NCBI GenBank assembly: GCA_003220955.1
Contig: QHTW01000064.1
Location: 4,055-18,557 of the forward strand
Source: Gemmatimonadota bacterium
Lineage (GTDB): Bacteria; Gemmatimonadota; Gemmatimonadetes; Gemmatimonadales; GWC2-71-9
Direction of reading: 5' to 3'
Length of the DNA: 14,503 nucleotides
Positions within the stretch are counted from its first letter, which is position 1. Every line of letters begins with the position of its first letter. A program made the position numbers and the translations under genes. Under the pieces are notes generated by a model. The model saw only the letters and a list, made by a program, of their open reading frames with translations. It did no database searches and was not told the origin of the DNA. Shown piece by piece: positions 13,871 to 14,503 of the stretch.

Positions 13871-14503
13871 CTAGTGACGGAACTGCCGCATACCGGTCAG
13901 GATCATGGAAAGGTCGTGCTCGTCCGCCGCCGCAATGACCTCGGCGTCCCGCACGGACCCACCGGGCTGGATAATAGCGGTTCATCCACGCCGTCCCGGA
14001 AGGGGAAGAAGGCATCGCTAGCTAACACCGCACCGCGAGGATCGTGCCCCTGTTGGCGCGCCTTGTGGACGGCCAGGAACGACGAGTCCACCCGGCTCAT
14101 CTGCCCGGCGCCTATCCCAATGGCCGCTTCATCCTTGACGAGGATAATCGCGTTGGACTTGATCGATCCGACCGCCGCCCACGCGAAGCGCAGGTCGTTC
14201 CATTGCGCATCCGTGGGACGGCGGGTGGTGGCCATCTGCCACTTGGACTCGTCCGCGACGCCGCTGTAGCGGAAGCGGTCCTGGACCAGGAATCCGCCCC
14301 GCACCCGCTTGTAGTCGAGCGTCGGCTGGTCGTCGGTGGGGGGGAGCTCCACCACACGCAGGTTCTTCTTTTCCTTGAAGACGGCGATGGCGTCAGCGTC
14401 GATCCGCGGCGCAACCACGACTTCCACGAACAACTCCCGCATCGCTTCGGCGGCCGCGCGGTCGACCACCGTGTTGAACGCGATCACCGACCCGAACGCG
14501 GAG
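13871..14503 (-). pseudogene. purH: purH (AICAR transformylase/IMP cyclohydrolase), C-terminal part with frame change, runs off right edge
   Basis: From the right edge the frame reads SAFGSVIAFNTVVD, then KNLRVVELP, GGFLVQDRF, WAAVGSIKSNAIILVKD, GAGQMSRVDSS and GAVLASDAFFPFRDGVDE, all typical of the AICAR-transformylase half of bifunctional PurH (last two steps of IMP synthesis, cytoplasmic). After DGVDE the frame breaks: the expected TAIIQPGGSVRDAEVIAAAD and final GMRQFRH are present in another frame, ending at TAG 13873-13871. Compared with the usual AA-x-AGV between these blocks, about 19 bases are missing near 13981-13983. Translated as written, the protein ends with about 26 unrelated residues at TGA 13905-13903. 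The catalytic core lies upstream, so partial activity is conceivable. The N-terminal cyclohydrolase part lies outside the window. A functional gene with an assembly error here is a real possibility. Confidence 0.88.

Overview
The window is high-GC, gene-dense bacterial DNA. Its protein repertoire suggests a member of the Gemmatimonadota or a close relative: a DUF2723 membrane protein, a carboxypeptidase-regulatory/TonB-plug secreted protein, a Cyc2-like monoheme cytochrome-porin, and an outer-membrane protein beginning SVLERPPNLSG after its signal peptide. This placement comes from recall of protein families; no search was run.

Layout, left to right. (1) 1-145, minus: the first 48 codons of an outer-membrane protein with a TTG start, running off the left edge. 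(2) 156-1404, minus: gltX, split into N- and C-terminal fragments by a 78-bp copy of the 5' half and leader of a tRNA-Ser gene. A 15-codon ORF (1401-1448) overlaps its start by ATGA. (3) 1492-2807, plus: a monoheme cytochrome fused to a beta-barrel, broken by two frame changes. (4) 2811-5661, minus: a compact block ordered tRNA-Ser(UGA), CDP-alcohol phosphatidyltransferase, secreted protein with two tandem plug-like repeats, tRNA-Ser(GCU). (5) 5715-11456, plus: a tripartite RND efflux operon in the unusual order pump, outer-membrane factor, membrane-fusion lipoprotein, with overlapping start and stop codons. (6) 11453-13858, minus: a DUF2723 (TMEM260-like) GT-C membrane protein whose stop overlaps that of the fusion protein. 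(7) 13871-14503, minus: the C-terminal part of purH, running off the right edge, with a frame change from a small apparent deletion near its 3' end.

The genes divide into two classes. Those from 2947 to 13858 are intact and tightly packed. gltX, the cytochrome-porin and purH are broken, all by short replacements or deletions and not by homopolymer errors. gltX and purH are normally essential or central, so either functional copies lie elsewhere or some junctions are assembly artefacts; reads across about 594-671, 1735-1750, 2260-2270 and 13979-13985 would decide this. The most unusual structure is the tRNA-Ser half inside gltX, whose intact parent copy lies 2.2 kb away in the same orientation.

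No intergenic stretch exceeds 300 bases. The longest, 5662-5899, holds a possible promoter, a small inverted repeat and a possible 40-codon leader ORF for the efflux operon. No CRISPR array, insertion sequence or prophage gene was seen.
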